From Lederbergia wuyishanensis (lineage in GTDB: Bacteria > Bacillota > Bacilli > Bacillales > Bacillaceae_C): a stretch of DNA of 64,000 nt. The first letter of the stretch is position 1. Every line of letters starts with the position of its first letter. This document shows, one piece after another, positions 7,801 through 16,440 of the stretch. Under the pieces are notes generated by a model. The model had not been told where the DNA came from, did not search any database, and was given only the letters and a program-made list of their open reading frames with translations. A program made the position numbers and the translations under genes. The stretch is taken from NCBI RefSeq assembly GCF_022900255.1, contig NZ_JALIRM010000003.1, positions 62,001 through 126,000 of the forward strand, read 5' to 3'.

Positions 7801-8568
7801 ATGCTAGATATTCATTGCCATATCTTGCCTGGATTAGATGATGGCGCTCCAAATTACGCTAATAGTCTATTAATGGCCAAACAGGCGGAGGCAGAAGGAA
7901 TACATACAATTATTGCAACACCACATCATCAAAATGGTACATATATCAATGATAAAGAAGATATATTATCTAGAATAGAAGAATTAAACAACTATTTGCA
8001 GGTTGAAAATAGTAAAGTGCGAATTTTACCTGGGCAAGAGATTCGAATTTATGAGAAATTTCTTAATGATTATGAAAATGGAGAAATCATGACATTAGCA
8101 AATCATTCTTCATATGTATTAATTGAACTCCCATCGAGCCACGTTCCAGCGTATACAAATCAGCTATTTTTCGATATTCAAATGAAAGGGCTTACTCCTG
8201 TAATTTCGAATCCTGAGCGAAATCATGAAATTATAGATCAACCAGATTTGCTTTATAGCCTAGTAAAAAATGGCGCGGCTACACAAATTAGTACTGGAAG
8301 TCTATCTGGTCAATTCGGAAAAAAGATTCAAAAATTTGCATTTGATTTGATAGACGCCAATTTAGCGCATTTTGTCGCTTCGAATGCACATAATGCCAAA
8401 AAACGTTCATTTCGAATGCTTGAGGCTTTTGATTTGATAGAGAAGAAATATGGAACTGATCACATATATTATTTTCAAAATAATTCAGAAATTATGGCGA
8501 AAGGTAATCATATATATCGAGATATCCCTAAAAGAACTAAGAAAAAGAAAATAATGGGTCTATTTTAA
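7801..8568 (+). CDS. ywqE: CpsB/YwqE-type manganese-dependent protein-tyrosine phosphatase
   Basis: A 255-residue protein of the PHP-fold phosphatase family that dephosphorylates bacterial tyrosine kinases (CpsD/YwqD) controlling exopolysaccharide export. The N-terminal metal motif DIHCHILPGLDDGAPN (residues 3-18) and ATPHHQNG (about 40-47) are typical. LPGQEIR (about 77), NPERNHE (about 140) and ASNAHN (about 197) supply further metal or active-site residues. The ATG follows GGAGGAAG. No tyrosine kinase gene is adjacent, which is unusual since cpsB and cpsD normally lie together. The next gene is an LCP ligase homologue, so a cell-surface polymer role fits. Confidence 0.9.
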   Translation: MLDIHCHILPGLDDGAPNYANSLLMAKQAEAEGIHTIIATPHHQNGTYINDKEDILSRIEELNNYLQVENSKVRILPGQEIRIYEKFLNDYENGEIMTLANHSSYVLIELPSSHVPAYTNQLFFDIQMKGLTPVISNPERNHEIIDQPDLLYSLVKNGAATQISTGSLSGQFGKKIQKFAFDLIDANLAHFVASNAHNAKKRSFRMLEAFDLIEKKYGTDHIYYFQNNSEIMAKGNHIYRDIPKRTKKKKIMGLF

Positions 8569-8726
8569 CAAGAAATTTTTAATTCTTTTCCATTTTTTAT
8601 TTAAACTTTCTATAATTAGGCTATTGTAATAGGCTATAGTCAATGAGTATAATATAGATTGTTGTAACTTTTGTATATACATTACGTCTATTTATAGAAA
8701 GCGAATTATGGGAGAGGGAATAAAAC

Positions 8727-9656
8727 ATGGGTCGACATAAACCGAAAAAGAAAAGAAGAGGATTGAAAATTTTCCTTGTCGTATTACTTGTGCTTGTAGC
8801 TGGAATTGGTGCTTATGGGTACTCGATTTATCATAATCTGTCTAAAGCAGCTAATGCGGTTCATAGCCCAGTTGATCGTACACCTGAAGTTAAAAGATCT
8901 TCGGATTTGGAACTAAGTAAGAGAGAACCATTTTCAGTATTAATGCTTGGAGTGGACGAGCGTGCTGGTGATAAAGGGCGTTCTGATACGATGATTGTGA
9001 TCACTGTAAACCCTAAGTTGAAATCAATGGAAATGTTAAGTATTCCACGTGATACTTATGTTGAAATAGTTGGAAGAGGCACTCAAGATAAAATAAATCA
9101 CGCGTATGCGTTTGGCGGAGTCGAGATGTCAATGAATACTGTTGAAAAATATCTCGATATTCCAATTGATTATTATGTGAAAATGAATATGGAAGGCTTC
9201 CAGGATATTGTAGATGCAGTTGGTGGTGTAACGGTAAATAATGATCTTGACTTTACACAAGGTGGACACCATTTTGCTGTTGGGGAATTGAACCTAAATG
9301 GTAAGGAAGCTTTAAATTATGCTCGTATGCGTAAAAATGATGCTCGTGGGGACTTCGGTCGTCAAATGCGTCAACGTCAAGTTATACAAGGAGTCATGAA
9401 CAAAGGGGCTAATATTTCTGCTCTTTGGAAATATGATGATGTTTTAAAAGCATTAAGTAAAAATGTTGAAACAAACATTTCTTTCGACGAAATGAAATCC
9501 ATTCAAAAAAATTACGCGGATGCTCGTCATAATATCGAGCAAATCCAAGTTGAGGGTAGTGGAGGTTTCATTGGTAAGGTTTGGTATTACTTCGTGTCTG
9601 ATGAGGAAAGAGCTAAAATACAGGATAAGTTAAAAGAGCATTTGGAATTGAAATAA
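8727..9656 (+). CDS. LCP (LytR-CpsA-Psr) family cell-wall polymer transferase
   Basis: A 309-residue membrane-anchored protein. A basic cytoplasmic N-terminus (KPKKKRRGLK) is followed by one span at about residues 15-35. The LCP domain (about 65-230) includes LMLGVDERAGDKGRSDTMIV, LSIPRDTYVEI, INHAYAFGG, and DFTQGGHHFAVGELNLNGKE with ALNYARMRKND downstream. Arg and Asp residues in these motifs bind lipid-linked pyrophosphate. LCP proteins attach teichoic acids or capsular polymers to peptidoglycan. It sits behind the ywqE-like gene with its own 158-bp intergenic region. It most resembles the TagU/LytR branch, but I cannot decide which. Confidence 0.9.
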   Translation: MGRHKPKKKRRGLKIFLVVLLVLVAGIGAYGYSIYHNLSKAANAVHSPVDRTPEVKRSSDLELSKREPFSVLMLGVDERAGDKGRSDTMIVITVNPKLKSMEMLSIPRDTYVEIVGRGTQDKINHAYAFGGVEMSMNTVEKYLDIPIDYYVKMNMEGFQDIVDAVGGVTVNNDLDFTQGGHHFAVGELNLNGKEALNYARMRKNDARGDFGRQMRQRQVIQGVMNKGANISALWKYDDVLKALSKNVETNISFDEMKSIQKNYADARHNIEQIQVEGSGGFIGKVWYYFVSDEERAKIQDKLKEHLELK

Positions 9657-9665
9657 TAAGGAAAG

Positions 9666-9698
9666 CGTCGGGACTTTTATGGTCTTGGCGTTTTTTTT
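9666..9698 (+). terminator. Terminator of the LCP gene
   Basis: CGTCGGGAC and GTCTTGGCG form a nine-pair stem with three G-T pairs, closed by a 7-base loop and followed by eight T. Confidence 0.8.
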
Positions 9699-9750
9699 GT
9701 GAACTCCAAGAAATTTCAAGAGATAGAGTATGAAAGAATATAATCGAATA

Positions 9751-9780
9751 AAAAATTCGGGGCGTACTGATCACGCCCCG
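9751..9780 (-). terminator. Terminator of the T-box/ECF operon
   Basis: CGGGGCGT (9758-9765) and ACGCCCCG (9773-9780) form an 8-bp GC-rich stem. On the minus strand it is followed by a T-rich tail. The EcfT stop codon lies inside the stem-loop. Confidence 0.85.
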
Positions 9781-10604
9781 AATGGGTTATAAAATCGACT
9801 TCCATCATAATAAGTTATAATCAACGAGAGAATGAACACTATTCCGAATAAAATAAGAGCAATATAATCAATGCGTTTAAACGGACGGGCGCTGTACCAG
9901 GAACGTTTTTTATTTTTTCCAAAACCGCGTAGCTCCATTGCATTGCTGATAACTTCAATTCGATCTAGGCTTGATAGAATTAAAGGAATAATGATGGATG
10001 CCATGTTTTTGATTCTCTTTCCTATTTTTTCTTTGCTAGACATGTCGATTCCACGAGCTTGTTGAGTGATGGCGATGTTTCGGTAATCACGTTGGATGTC
10101 GGGAATATAACGTAAAGCTAGTGCAACAGCATACGAAATACGATAGTTAACTCCTATCCGATTGAGTGATGCGGCAAATTCGCTTGGGTTCGTCGTCACG
10201 ATAAATAAAAGGGCTGCCGGAATAATCGTGAAATATTTAATCGTAATATTAAATTGATAAAATAATTGTTCTGACGTTACATTATATCTGCCAAAAATTT
10301 CAAACAGGACGTGACTTGTGCCGTAAATTTTTACTCCTTCTTGTGGTGAAAAAAGATAGATGGCAATATTATTTAGCAGTAAAAATGCCAAAATAAATAT
10401 TAAAACAAATGCGATTTCTTGAATTTTCACCTTCGATGCAATAAAAATTGCTATACCGGCGGCAAATAAAAATAGTAATACACGTGTGTCGTACGTAAGC
10501 ATGGCTGCAGTCGACCATAAAATAAAGCAAATAAGTTTAGTTGCACCGGTTAATCGATGAATAGGTGAAGGACGGTCAATATATGCGAGCATTTCTACTG
10601 CCAT
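9771..10604 (-). CDS. ECF transporter transmembrane component (EcfT)
   Basis: A 277-residue CbiQ/EcfT family protein. It has four to six hydrophobic spans: about residues 24-60, 65-85, 115-135 and 245-265. The coupling helices carry two Ala-Arg-Gly type signatures: ALRYIPDIQRD and QQARGID near residues 160-185, then AMELRGFGKNKKR near 220. These contact the ATPase. It starts at ATG 10604 behind AAGGAGG and overlaps the ATPase gene by 10 bases. In an energy-coupling-factor transporter it links the ATPases to a small substrate-binding S component, here the product of 12590-13144. The T-box upstream points to methionine-related substrates. Confidence 0.9.
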   Translation of the reverse strand: MAVEMLAYIDRPSPIHRLTGATKLICFILWSTAAMLTYDTRVLLFLFAAGIAIFIASKVKIQEIAFVLIFILAFLLLNNIAIYLFSPQEGVKIYGTSHVLFEIFGRYNVTSEQLFYQFNITIKYFTIIPAALLFIVTTNPSEFAASLNRIGVNYRISYAVALALRYIPDIQRDYRNIAITQQARGIDMSSKEKIGKRIKNMASIIIPLILSSLDRIEVISNAMELRGFGKNKKRSWYSARPFKRIDYIALILFGIVFILSLIITYYDGSRFYNPFGA

Positions 10605-12301
10605 GATGTTCTAACCTCCTTATCGAAGGCGATAAATCTTCCAACAAATTCTCTCGGCTCTTTAATTCCAGCCTTCACTGCTAGGTCAAATAAAGACGTT
10701 TCCTTCAAATTCGCTTTTTCGATTACGACGCTATCCGTAAGAATGTTCGCCGAAGTATCATCGGCAATTTTTTTTCCACCGGCTATGACGATTGCTCGAG
10801 GTGTGTATTCGAGCATTAAGTGCATGTCATGAGTGATCATTAGAATCGTTATTCCTTGTTCATTTAGTTCAGTCAAGAATTCCATGATTTCTGTATAGTG
10901 TTTGAAATCCTGTCCTGCAGTTGGTTCATCTAAAATAATGAGATCCGGCTCCAATACTAGTATCGAAGCGATGGTGACACGTTTTTTCTGTCCAAAGCTA
11001 AGCGCTGAAATCGGCCAGTTTCGAAATGGAAAAAGACCACAGATTCTCAATGTTTTTTCCACTCGCTCTTTTATTTCTGTTTCAGATACGCCGCGCAAAA
11101 CCAATCCTAGAGCTACCTCGTCAAAAATCATATGCTTTGAAATCATTTGGTTTGGATTTTGCATAACGAGTCCAATGCGCTCGGCACGTTCCTTGATTGT
11201 GTCATTAGTAATATCTTTACTGTTAAAAAGAATTCGGCCAGAATTTGGTTTTACAAAACCACAAATAAGACTAGCAAGTGTTGATTTTCCAGCTCCATTT
11301 TTACCTGCAATACTAACCATTTCACCTTTTTCAATAGAAAATGATACATTGTGAATGATTTCGCGTCCTGGTAAATAACTAAAATGAATACTTTCTAGCT
11401 CTAATATGGGTTCAGCCTTCTTTTTTCGTTCGGGAGGATTAGTTGCTTCGAACCAAGTGTGCAGCTTGTCCCGATCAATGGTAAATGTATCGATGTGGGA
11501 TGGTTTCGACTCGGCTGTTACATCCGAACCTGCGTATTTTGCCGCTTTTACATAGAGTGGTTCACGAATATTACATTCTTCTAAAATTGAAGATGCGAGC
11601 AATTCATTAGGAGTCAGATCTGCTACGATACGGCCTTTATCTACTACGACAATTCGATCGACTTGGCATTCCAGTACATCTTCGAGGCGATGCTCGATAA
11701 TAACAACCGTTGTATTTGTTTCTTTTTGAATGCGGTCAATAAGGTGAATCGCATGTTTTCCAGTTGCTGGATCAAGGTTGGCAAGAGGTTCATCGAAGAG
11801 CAAAATATCCACATCGTCGACCATTACACCGGCTAAAGACACGCGTTGCTTTTGCCCGCCTGACAATTGATGGAGTGAGGATTGTAAGTGTCCATCTATA
11901 TCAACCATCGTGGAAACTTCTTTTACAATCGAGAACATTTCATCTTGATTCTTCACATCATTTTCAAGTGCAAATGCAATATCCTCGGCAACTGTTAGTC
12001 CGATGAATTGACCATCAGGATCTTGCAAAACAGTTCCAGCCATTTTGGAAAGTGAAAAGATATCGAGGTCTTTTGTTTCTTGCCCCATAATTTTCAAGCT
12101 TCCCGTAATCTCACCTTTGTAAGAAAAGGGAATTAATCCGTTAAGGCAATGACCAATTGTACTTTTTCCTGAACCAGAAGGTCCGACGATCAGTACTTTT
12201 TCCCCTTCATAAATGGTTAAATTAATATCGTGAAGAGTAGGATCAACTTGAGTACGATATTTAAAATTAAAATGTTCAAATTGGATAACGGGCTTTTTCA
12301 T
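10595..12301 (-). CDS. ECF transporter double ATPase (fused EcfA-type)
   Basis: A 568-residue protein with two ABC ATPase domains in one chain. Domain 1 has GPSGSGKST (about residue 40), LSGGQKQR (about 143) and ILLFDEPLANLD. Domain 2 has GKNGAGKST (about 334), LSFGQKKR (about 438) and LIILDEPTAGQD. Both carry Walker A, signature and Walker B motifs and look intact. Fused double ATPases are found in group II ECF transporters such as YkoD, where separate EcfA1/A2 are replaced. ATG 12301 follows GAGGAG. A 288-bp gap with a hairpin separates it from the S component, but the order and strand still suggest one operon. Confidence 0.93.
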   Translation of the reverse strand: MKKPVIQFEHFNFKYRTQVDPTLHDINLTIYEGEKVLIVGPSGSGKSTIGHCLNGLIPFSYKGEITGSLKIMGQETKDLDIFSLSKMAGTVLQDPDGQFIGLTVAEDIAFALENDVKNQDEMFSIVKEVSTMVDIDGHLQSSLHQLSGGQKQRVSLAGVMVDDVDILLFDEPLANLDPATGKHAIHLIDRIQKETNTTVVIIEHRLEDVLECQVDRIVVVDKGRIVADLTPNELLASSILEECNIREPLYVKAAKYAGSDVTAESKPSHIDTFTIDRDKLHTWFEATNPPERKKKAEPILELESIHFSYLPGREIIHNVSFSIEKGEMVSIAGKNGAGKSTLASLICGFVKPNSGRILFNSKDITNDTIKERAERIGLVMQNPNQMISKHMIFDEVALGLVLRGVSETEIKERVEKTLRICGLFPFRNWPISALSFGQKKRVTIASILVLEPDLIILDEPTAGQDFKHYTEIMEFLTELNEQGITILMITHDMHLMLEYTPRAIVIAGGKKIADDTSANILTDSVVIEKANLKETSLFDLAVKAGIKEPREFVGRFIAFDKEVRTSWQ

Positions 12302-12531
12302 TTTAATCTCCTCAGTTACATATCAATGAAGCTTTGGTGAAATTGCATCCAAATTAATATTCAAGATAATGTACATCTCGTAAAGGTTTAGCCCTACAAG
12401 ATGTTATGCATTTAGGCGTTTTTACTGGGCTTTACTTTCTATCCCCATGTTATAAAAATTCATTTATTGGTGATTCCTATTTTTCCCCACTACTTCTTAA
12501 AGTTAGGGAATAGGATAACTTAAGTTAAAAC

Positions 12532-12555
12532 GAGGAAACCGATAACGATTTCCTC
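12532..12555 (-). terminator. Internal hairpin between S component and ATPase genes
   Basis: GAGGAAA (12532-12538) pairs with TTTCCTC (12549-12555), with an added CG pair inside. There is only a weak T tract (TTTTAA) on the minus strand. It may be a partial terminator or processing site that lowers ATPase and EcfT expression relative to the S component. The rest of the 12302-12589 gap shows no other clear structure or gene. Confidence 0.5.
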
Positions 12556-12589
12556 AAATCATTCAACTAATATTTTATATTAAAATTAA

Positions 12590-13144
12590 TTATTCTGCTT
12601 TCAGGCTTCCGCTCTTTACTCTAGTTTTAGCATAAGCAGCGAGTAAGATTGTACCAAGAATTGCAACTGTTACGATATTTAGAAGACCAGCCACGATCCC
12701 TTGGGTCCACACTTTGTTGGCGGGTTCAGCGTAAATCAGAATATCAAGAGTCGGAGCAATAAGTCCCCATCCGATAATTTGAACAATGGCTTGGGTAATA
12801 TTAAATGAAATAATTTGTTTTTTGCCAAATTCTCCTGATTCAATATTGATGCGTTTTGCTGCAAATCCGATAAAAAATCCTACCAGTGCTGAAACGACTA
12901 CCCAGCTCCACCAAATACTTCCCCACATAATGGAATCTAGCAGTGCGTGACCAATCAACCCAATAAGTCCTCCTGCAATTGGACCAAATACTACCGCCAT
13001 TAAAGCTAAAAATGCATAATTTGTATTAAAATTTGTATTTGGTACGACGACCGTAGGAATTGAAGCAAATCTTCCTAATATGACAAATACTGCGGCTCCT
13101 ATCCCAATCGCAACGATTGTTTTAATAGCTAAGTTCTTCCCCAT
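12590..13144 (-). CDS. ECF transporter substrate-specific (S) component, UPF0397/MtsT-like
   Basis: A 184-residue membrane protein with about five or six spans. The start ([23 protein letters not shown]) and the [30 protein letters not shown] segments are characteristic of the UPF0397 group of S components. The substrate of this group is unproven. Comparative genomics placed it with methionine-related genes (MtsT of mtsTUV), which fits the Met T-box here. It follows the SAM hydrolase by about 50 bases and starts at ATG 13144 behind AAGGGAG. It works with the ATPase and EcfT encoded downstream. Databases sometimes label such proteins as riboflavin transporters, which I do not adopt. Confidence 0.85.
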   Translation of the reverse strand: MGKNLAIKTIVAIGIGAAVFVILGRFASIPTVVVPNTNFNTNYAFLALMAVVFGPIAGGLIGLIGHALLDSIMWGSIWWSWVVVSALVGFFIGFAAKRINIESGEFGKKQIISFNITQAIVQIIGWGLIAPTLDILIYAEPANKVWTQGIVAGLLNIVTVAILGTILLAAYAKTRVKSGSLKAE

Positions 13145-13191
13145 ACTGATCCTTCTCCCTTTTTATAATTTTCTATTTTTTAATTGTAATC

Positions 13192-14049
13192 TTAATTATA
13201 TATGACTTTTGGCACTTTGCGGAGTGATATTTTCCAATTTGCACCTGTTTCGATATGATAAGCGTTCGCAAACGATCCTTGATTAAGGGCTATTCCGAGA
13301 TTGTCGAGTGAATTTACGTAAATTAATGGCTCGCCAAGATGGCTATCGGCAAAGGAACGACCATATGTCATGATGTTTTTATAAACTTGACGAGTATCGT
13401 TTTGAATGGTCACTTCAAAATTATCTCCATATTCAACCCCTAATTGTAGGAAAAGAGTTCTGCTGATATTTGTCCATAGGTTTCCGAAGCGAATGTCAAG
13501 AATGTCAATATTTCCTGTTACGGATGGTTCATCGATGCTTGGATCAAATTTTGCCAGCTCAATGACGGAATCAACTGGAACTTCAGGACCTACTTCTTCA
13601 AAAGTAATGATTCCAGATGCGAGTCTTGCACCAGTATATACATATACATCGCGGCCATGGAATGTATATGATTCTCCTGATTTAGGAAGACGATTGACGG
13701 TTTCGTCGATAATTCTAACTTCTACGATTCCGATTGAATCTTTAATATGAGTTAAAGTGCCATTATCAGGTGTAACGATGTATTGATTTTCTGCAGTTTT
13801 TGCAACAATACTACGGCGATCGGAGCCAACTCCTGGATCGACGACTGATATAAAAACGGTTCCTTCTGGCCAATAAGAAATGGTTTGATAGAGGCGATAA
13901 GAGCCCTCCCATATATTATATTGCGGAATGTCGTGAGTTAGGTCAAAAATTCTAAGTGTTGGTTCGACTGAAATTGCCACACCATACATAGCGCTCACAG
14001 CACCATCACTTAAACCGAAATCTGTTTGGATCACTAAACTGTTTGTCAT
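13192..14049 (-). CDS. SAM hydroxide adenosyltransferase (DUF62 family)
   Basis: A protein of about 285 residues of the DUF62 family (S-adenosyl-L-methionine hydrolase, adenosine-forming), which splits SAM to adenosine and methionine with water or hydroxide. Conserved features are VIQTDFGLSDGAVSAMYG at the N-terminus, FISVVDPGVGSDRRSI (about residues 65-80), VTPDNGTL (about 92) and YTFHGRDVY (about 128). These hold the catalytic Asp and Arg-His triad residues. I start at ATG 14049 because GGAGG stands 7 bases before it; an upstream ATG at 14064 overlaps that site. It is the first gene after the T-box leader, so methionine starvation should raise its expression and could recycle methionine from SAM. 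Confidence 0.9.
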   Translation of the reverse strand: MTNSLVIQTDFGLSDGAVSAMYGVAISVEPTLRIFDLTHDIPQYNIWEGSYRLYQTISYWPEGTVFISVVDPGVGSDRRSIVAKTAENQYIVTPDNGTLTHIKDSIGIVEVRIIDETVNRLPKSGESYTFHGRDVYVYTGARLASGIITFEEVGPEVPVDSVIELAKFDPSIDEPSVTGNIDILDIRFGNLWTNISRTLFLQLGVEYGDNFEVTIQNDTRQVYKNIMTYGRSFADSHLGEPLIYVNSLDNLGIALNQGSFANAYHIETGANWKISLRKVPKVIYN

Positions 14050-14088
14050 TGTCAATTCCTCCATCTGTGTAAAAAATTTTAGAAAAAC

Positions 14089-14420
14089 AAAAAAACCACG
14101 CCCGTATCTTTATATAAAAAGATAAGGACGTGGTTGGATTCACGTGGTACCACCTTATTTCACTGTTTGCTCACGCAAAACAGTCTCAACAAGTACTGGA
14201 GCACAAATACATCTCTGCTCGTAATACTGTGGTATTTGTAACGAGTACCAAATCTCGGCGGTACCTACTAATTCGGAATCGAACGTTCAGCTCGCAACTC
14301 AGAGGCCATTGTTCAGATCGTGATTTTTGCTTCTTTTCAGCTACCGAAGCTCTCTGTATAAAACCAATAATCCTACTTTTTCTCTTCATCGTCTTTGAAA
14401 AAAGTAAAGCATATGTGATT
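14089..14420 (-). ncRNA. T-box leader riboswitch, methionine specifier
   Basis: On the minus strand the leader runs from about 14420 to 14089. AGAGAG and the stem I elements lie near 14360. The specifier region reads CTGAACAATGGCCTCTGAG, with ATG (Met) at 14309-14307 before the typical GCCTCTGAG. The 14-base T-box core AAGGTGGTACCACG lies in 14144-14157. The terminator stem CCACG/CGTGG with a strong run of T follows (14096-14133, T tract 14089-14095). Uncharged tRNA-Met would favour antitermination. It precedes the SAM hydrolase and ECF genes. Confidence 0.92.
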
Positions 14421-14427
14421 GAAATTG

Positions 14428-14456
14428 ATTATAAGCCTAGTATTTTTAAAATGCAA
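14428..14456 (-). promoter_or_regulatory. SigA-type promoter of the T-box operon
   Basis: On the minus strand TTGCAT (14456-14451) and TATAAT (14433-14428) are separated by exactly 17 bases. The start of transcription would fall near 14421, just before the T-box stem I. Confidence 0.8.
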
Positions 14457-14654
14457 GTATTAAATTTAAAAAATGTTGCAAACCGATAAGTAACAAAATT
14501 TTTTCTATGTGATGCAGGTTACATGGTCCTATTACAATCTTACGTCTATTGGAGTTTCTATTTGCATAGAATGAACAATTTTAATTGTCATAGGGTTCTC
14601 AATTCCAGTATAACTGTTGTCTATTGGCTTATACCTTAATATTACTTACGTTCA

Positions 14655-14756
14655 ATGTATTTCTATCAAGAAGACCCCAGTAGACTTTTAAAGCTATCTA
14701 ATTATCCAGATGTTCAAATCTTTGCGCTAAGTACAGAAGGTTCAATAATTCAATAA
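14655..14756 (+). pseudogene. Possible coding remnant (33 codons)
   Basis: A short open frame reads MYFYQEDPSRLLKL, followed by a PDVQIFALSTEGSIIQ ending. It has protein-like composition but lacks a ribosome binding site and is preceded by a stop codon. It lies in the otherwise silent region 14460-14844. It could be a decayed 3' end of a larger gene; I cannot name it. The rest of this region holds only possible promoter signals for cutC. Confidence 0.25.
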
Positions 14757-14844
14757 ATACACTTACCATAAAAATGAATCGCAAACAAATTTATCGTACA
14801 ATGTATGTATATAGCTTTCGGTATTTATAAAGGGGGATTTTTTC

Positions 14845-15528
14845 ATGATATTAGAAGTAATTGCCAGTAATATTCGGGATGTAAAAGCTGCAAGTGAATA
14901 TGGTGCGGATCGAATTGAATTGTGTGTTGGTATGAAAGAAGATGGTATTACTCCAAGTTATGGGCTAATTGAATCGGCAGTAGAGATTTCTAAAATTCCA
15001 ATCAATGTTATTATTCGTTCTCACCCACAATCTTTTTTCTATGAGTCTTCTGAAGTGGATACGATGGTTAGAGATATTCGCATGGTTCGAAAGTTAGGAG
15101 CGAATGGAATTGTAATAGGAGCTCTTACGGAAGATGGAAGAGTTGATGTTGAGGTGATGCAGAGACTTCTTGAAGAGGCGGAAGGACTTGATGTTACGTT
15201 TCATAGGGCAATAGATTTCTCGAGAAATCTTGAGGAGACGTTGGAAGCTTTAATTCAGTTCAAGCAAGTGAAAAGAATTCTGACGGCTGGTGGAAGAAAT
15301 CCAGCTACCGAATCAATTCCGATGATCAAAAAGCTGAAGGAACTTGCGGAAAACACACATCTTACCATCATGCCTGGATACGGTCTTCGTGCTGAAACGT
15401 TTAAAGAATTTTATGATGAGGTTCGTCCAAAAGAAATTCATTTCGGATCTGGAGTTAGGGAAGAGAATAGCTTTATGAAGTCGATTGAGCGTACGAAAAT
15501 TGATAGAATTAAGCAAGTTCTTGTCTGA
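14845..15528 (+). CDS. cutC: CutC family protein (copper homeostasis)
   Basis: A 227-residue TIM-barrel protein of the CutC family. It begins ILEVIASNIRDVKAASEYGA, followed by DRIELC and a GITPSYGLI segment. VIIRSHPQSFFY (about 53-64), VIGALTEDGRVD (about 92-103), LDVTFHRAIDF (about 116-127), RILTAGGRN (about 144) and IMPGYGLR (about 172) are conserved in CutC. CutC was linked to copper tolerance, but its catalytic activity is uncertain. The ATG follows AAAGGGGG. The copper role is family knowledge; there are no metal-related genes nearby. Confidence 0.9.
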   Translation: MILEVIASNIRDVKAASEYGADRIELCVGMKEDGITPSYGLIESAVEISKIPINVIIRSHPQSFFYESSEVDTMVRDIRMVRKLGANGIVIGALTEDGRVDVEVMQRLLEEAEGLDVTFHRAIDFSRNLEETLEALIQFKQVKRILTAGGRNPATESIPMIKKLKELAENTHLTIMPGYGLRAETFKEFYDEVRPKEIHFGSGVREENSFMKSIERTKIDRIKQVLV

Positions 15529-15533
15529 AAAAT

Positions 15534-15560
15534 GAACCTCTTCCAAAGTAGGAGAGGTTC
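15534..15560 (+). terminator. Hairpin after cutC
   Basis: GAACCTCT and AGAGGTTC form an 8-bp stem, extended by TCC/GGA. There is no T-run downstream, so it may be a weak terminator or an RNA-stabilising stem. It adjoins the repeat-like element at 15561. Confidence 0.5.
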
Positions 15561-15665
15561 CAGACTGTTGACAAACGCTCGCATACTTCGTTGCTTGCCT
15601 TGCTCGTCTGACTTATGAGTACAACTTCTATTCGCGTCTTCACACGGCTACGCGCCTTGTATGAC
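15561..15665 (+). repeat. Dispersed intergenic repeat, copy 1
   Basis: This stretch begins CAGACTGTTGACAAACGCTC and contains CTTGC and GTATGACAAA. It aligns with 38335-38430, which begins TAGACTGTGATAAACGTTCG and ends ATGAAAGACAAA. Both copies have the same orientation and follow directly after a CDS. It is a non-coding repeat of unknown function. Confidence 0.5.
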
Positions 15666-15777
15666 AAAAAATCCCTCTTTATGAGGTGAGTTTCATTCGA
15701 CAAAATCAATAAGATGATGGTTAATTTTCTAAATCTTTTGTATTATAAAATGAGTGAACTTAAAATGGGGTGAAACT

Positions 15778-16344
15778 TTGGAAAATGTAAAGAAAAGGGT
15801 AGCTTTAACATTTGATGATGGTCCGCATCCTGAAAACACACAGAAGATTTTGGAACTACTTGACAAATATGAAGCAAAAGCAACATTTTTTCAGATAGGT
15901 AAAATGGTTGACGCAAATCCTGGGATCACATTAGAGGTTTTTACAAAAGGTCATGAAATAGCTTCACATACGTGGAATCATCCAGATCTTATTACTTTGA
16001 ATGATAATCAAGTGCAAGAGGAAATTTTAACAACTCAAAATGTGATAAAAACAGTGATTGGGGAACTTCCTACTCACTTTCGTCCTCCTTATGGCAACAC
16101 GAATGATTCTATAAGAGAGATAGCTAGAGAACATGGGGAAACGGAAGTTCTATGGACAGTTGATACACATGATTGGAAATCTCGTGATCCTCAAGCTATT
16201 TTAAAAATAGTACAAGAAGAAGTGCAGGACAAAGCAGTCATTTTAATGCATGATATACATTCTACAACGGTTGAAGCTGTTGAACTTGTGTTAAAATTTT
16301 TAGATGATGAAGGATATGAAATGGTTACACTCCGAAATCTATAA
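15778..16344 (+). CDS. Polysaccharide deacetylase (NodB homology domain)
   Basis: A protein of about 188 residues, taken from TTG 15778 because GGGGTG lies 5 bases before it; a GTG at 15754 would add 8 residues but has no ribosome binding site. It is essentially a bare NodB domain. LTFDDGPHPENT (motif 1, metal Asp), HEIASHTWNHPDL (motif 2, the two metal His), RPPYGNTN (motif 3), DTHDWKSRDP (motif 4) and ILMHDI (motif 5) are all present. There is no signal peptide, unlike most peptidoglycan or chitin deacetylases. The enzyme may act in the cytoplasm or be exported atypically. Substrate not known. Confidence 0.88.
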   Translation: MENVKKRVALTFDDGPHPENTQKILELLDKYEAKATFFQIGKMVDANPGITLEVFTKGHEIASHTWNHPDLITLNDNQVQEEILTTQNVIKTVIGELPTHFRPPYGNTNDSIREIAREHGETEVLWTVDTHDWKSRDPQAILKIVQEEVQDKAVILMHDIHSTTVEAVELVLKFLDDEGYEMVTLRNL

Positions 16345-16359
16345 AACTATTACATTTCA

Positions 16360-16375
16360 AATTGTACGTATATTT
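16360..16375 (+). promoter_or_regulatory. AraR-like operator
   Basis: AATTGTACGTATATTT matches the known AraR consensus ATTTGTACGTACAAAT at 12 of 16 positions. It lies immediately upstream of the promoter of the oxidoreductase gene at 16441, tying this gene to arabinose control. Confidence 0.55.
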
Positions 16376-16378
16376 TTA

Positions 16379-16407
16379 TTGACTATTTGTCTGAAAACGT
16401 TTAAATT
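16379..16407 (+). promoter_or_regulatory. SigA-type promoter with an overlapping cre site
   Basis: TTGACT (16379) and TAAATT (16402) are separated by 17 bases. TGAAAACGTTTAAA (16392-16405) matches the CcpA consensus TGWAANCGNTNWCA at 13 of 14 positions and covers the -10 region, which suggests carbon catabolite repression. Confidence 0.65.
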
Positions 16408-16440
16408 AGAAGCGAAGTTCTAGAAAAAGGGGATGCTGAA

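Noticed and set aside
14130-14489. A 119-codon plus-strand frame
   Set aside because: It runs antisense through the T-box leader, whose RNA motifs and promoter fully explain the sequence.
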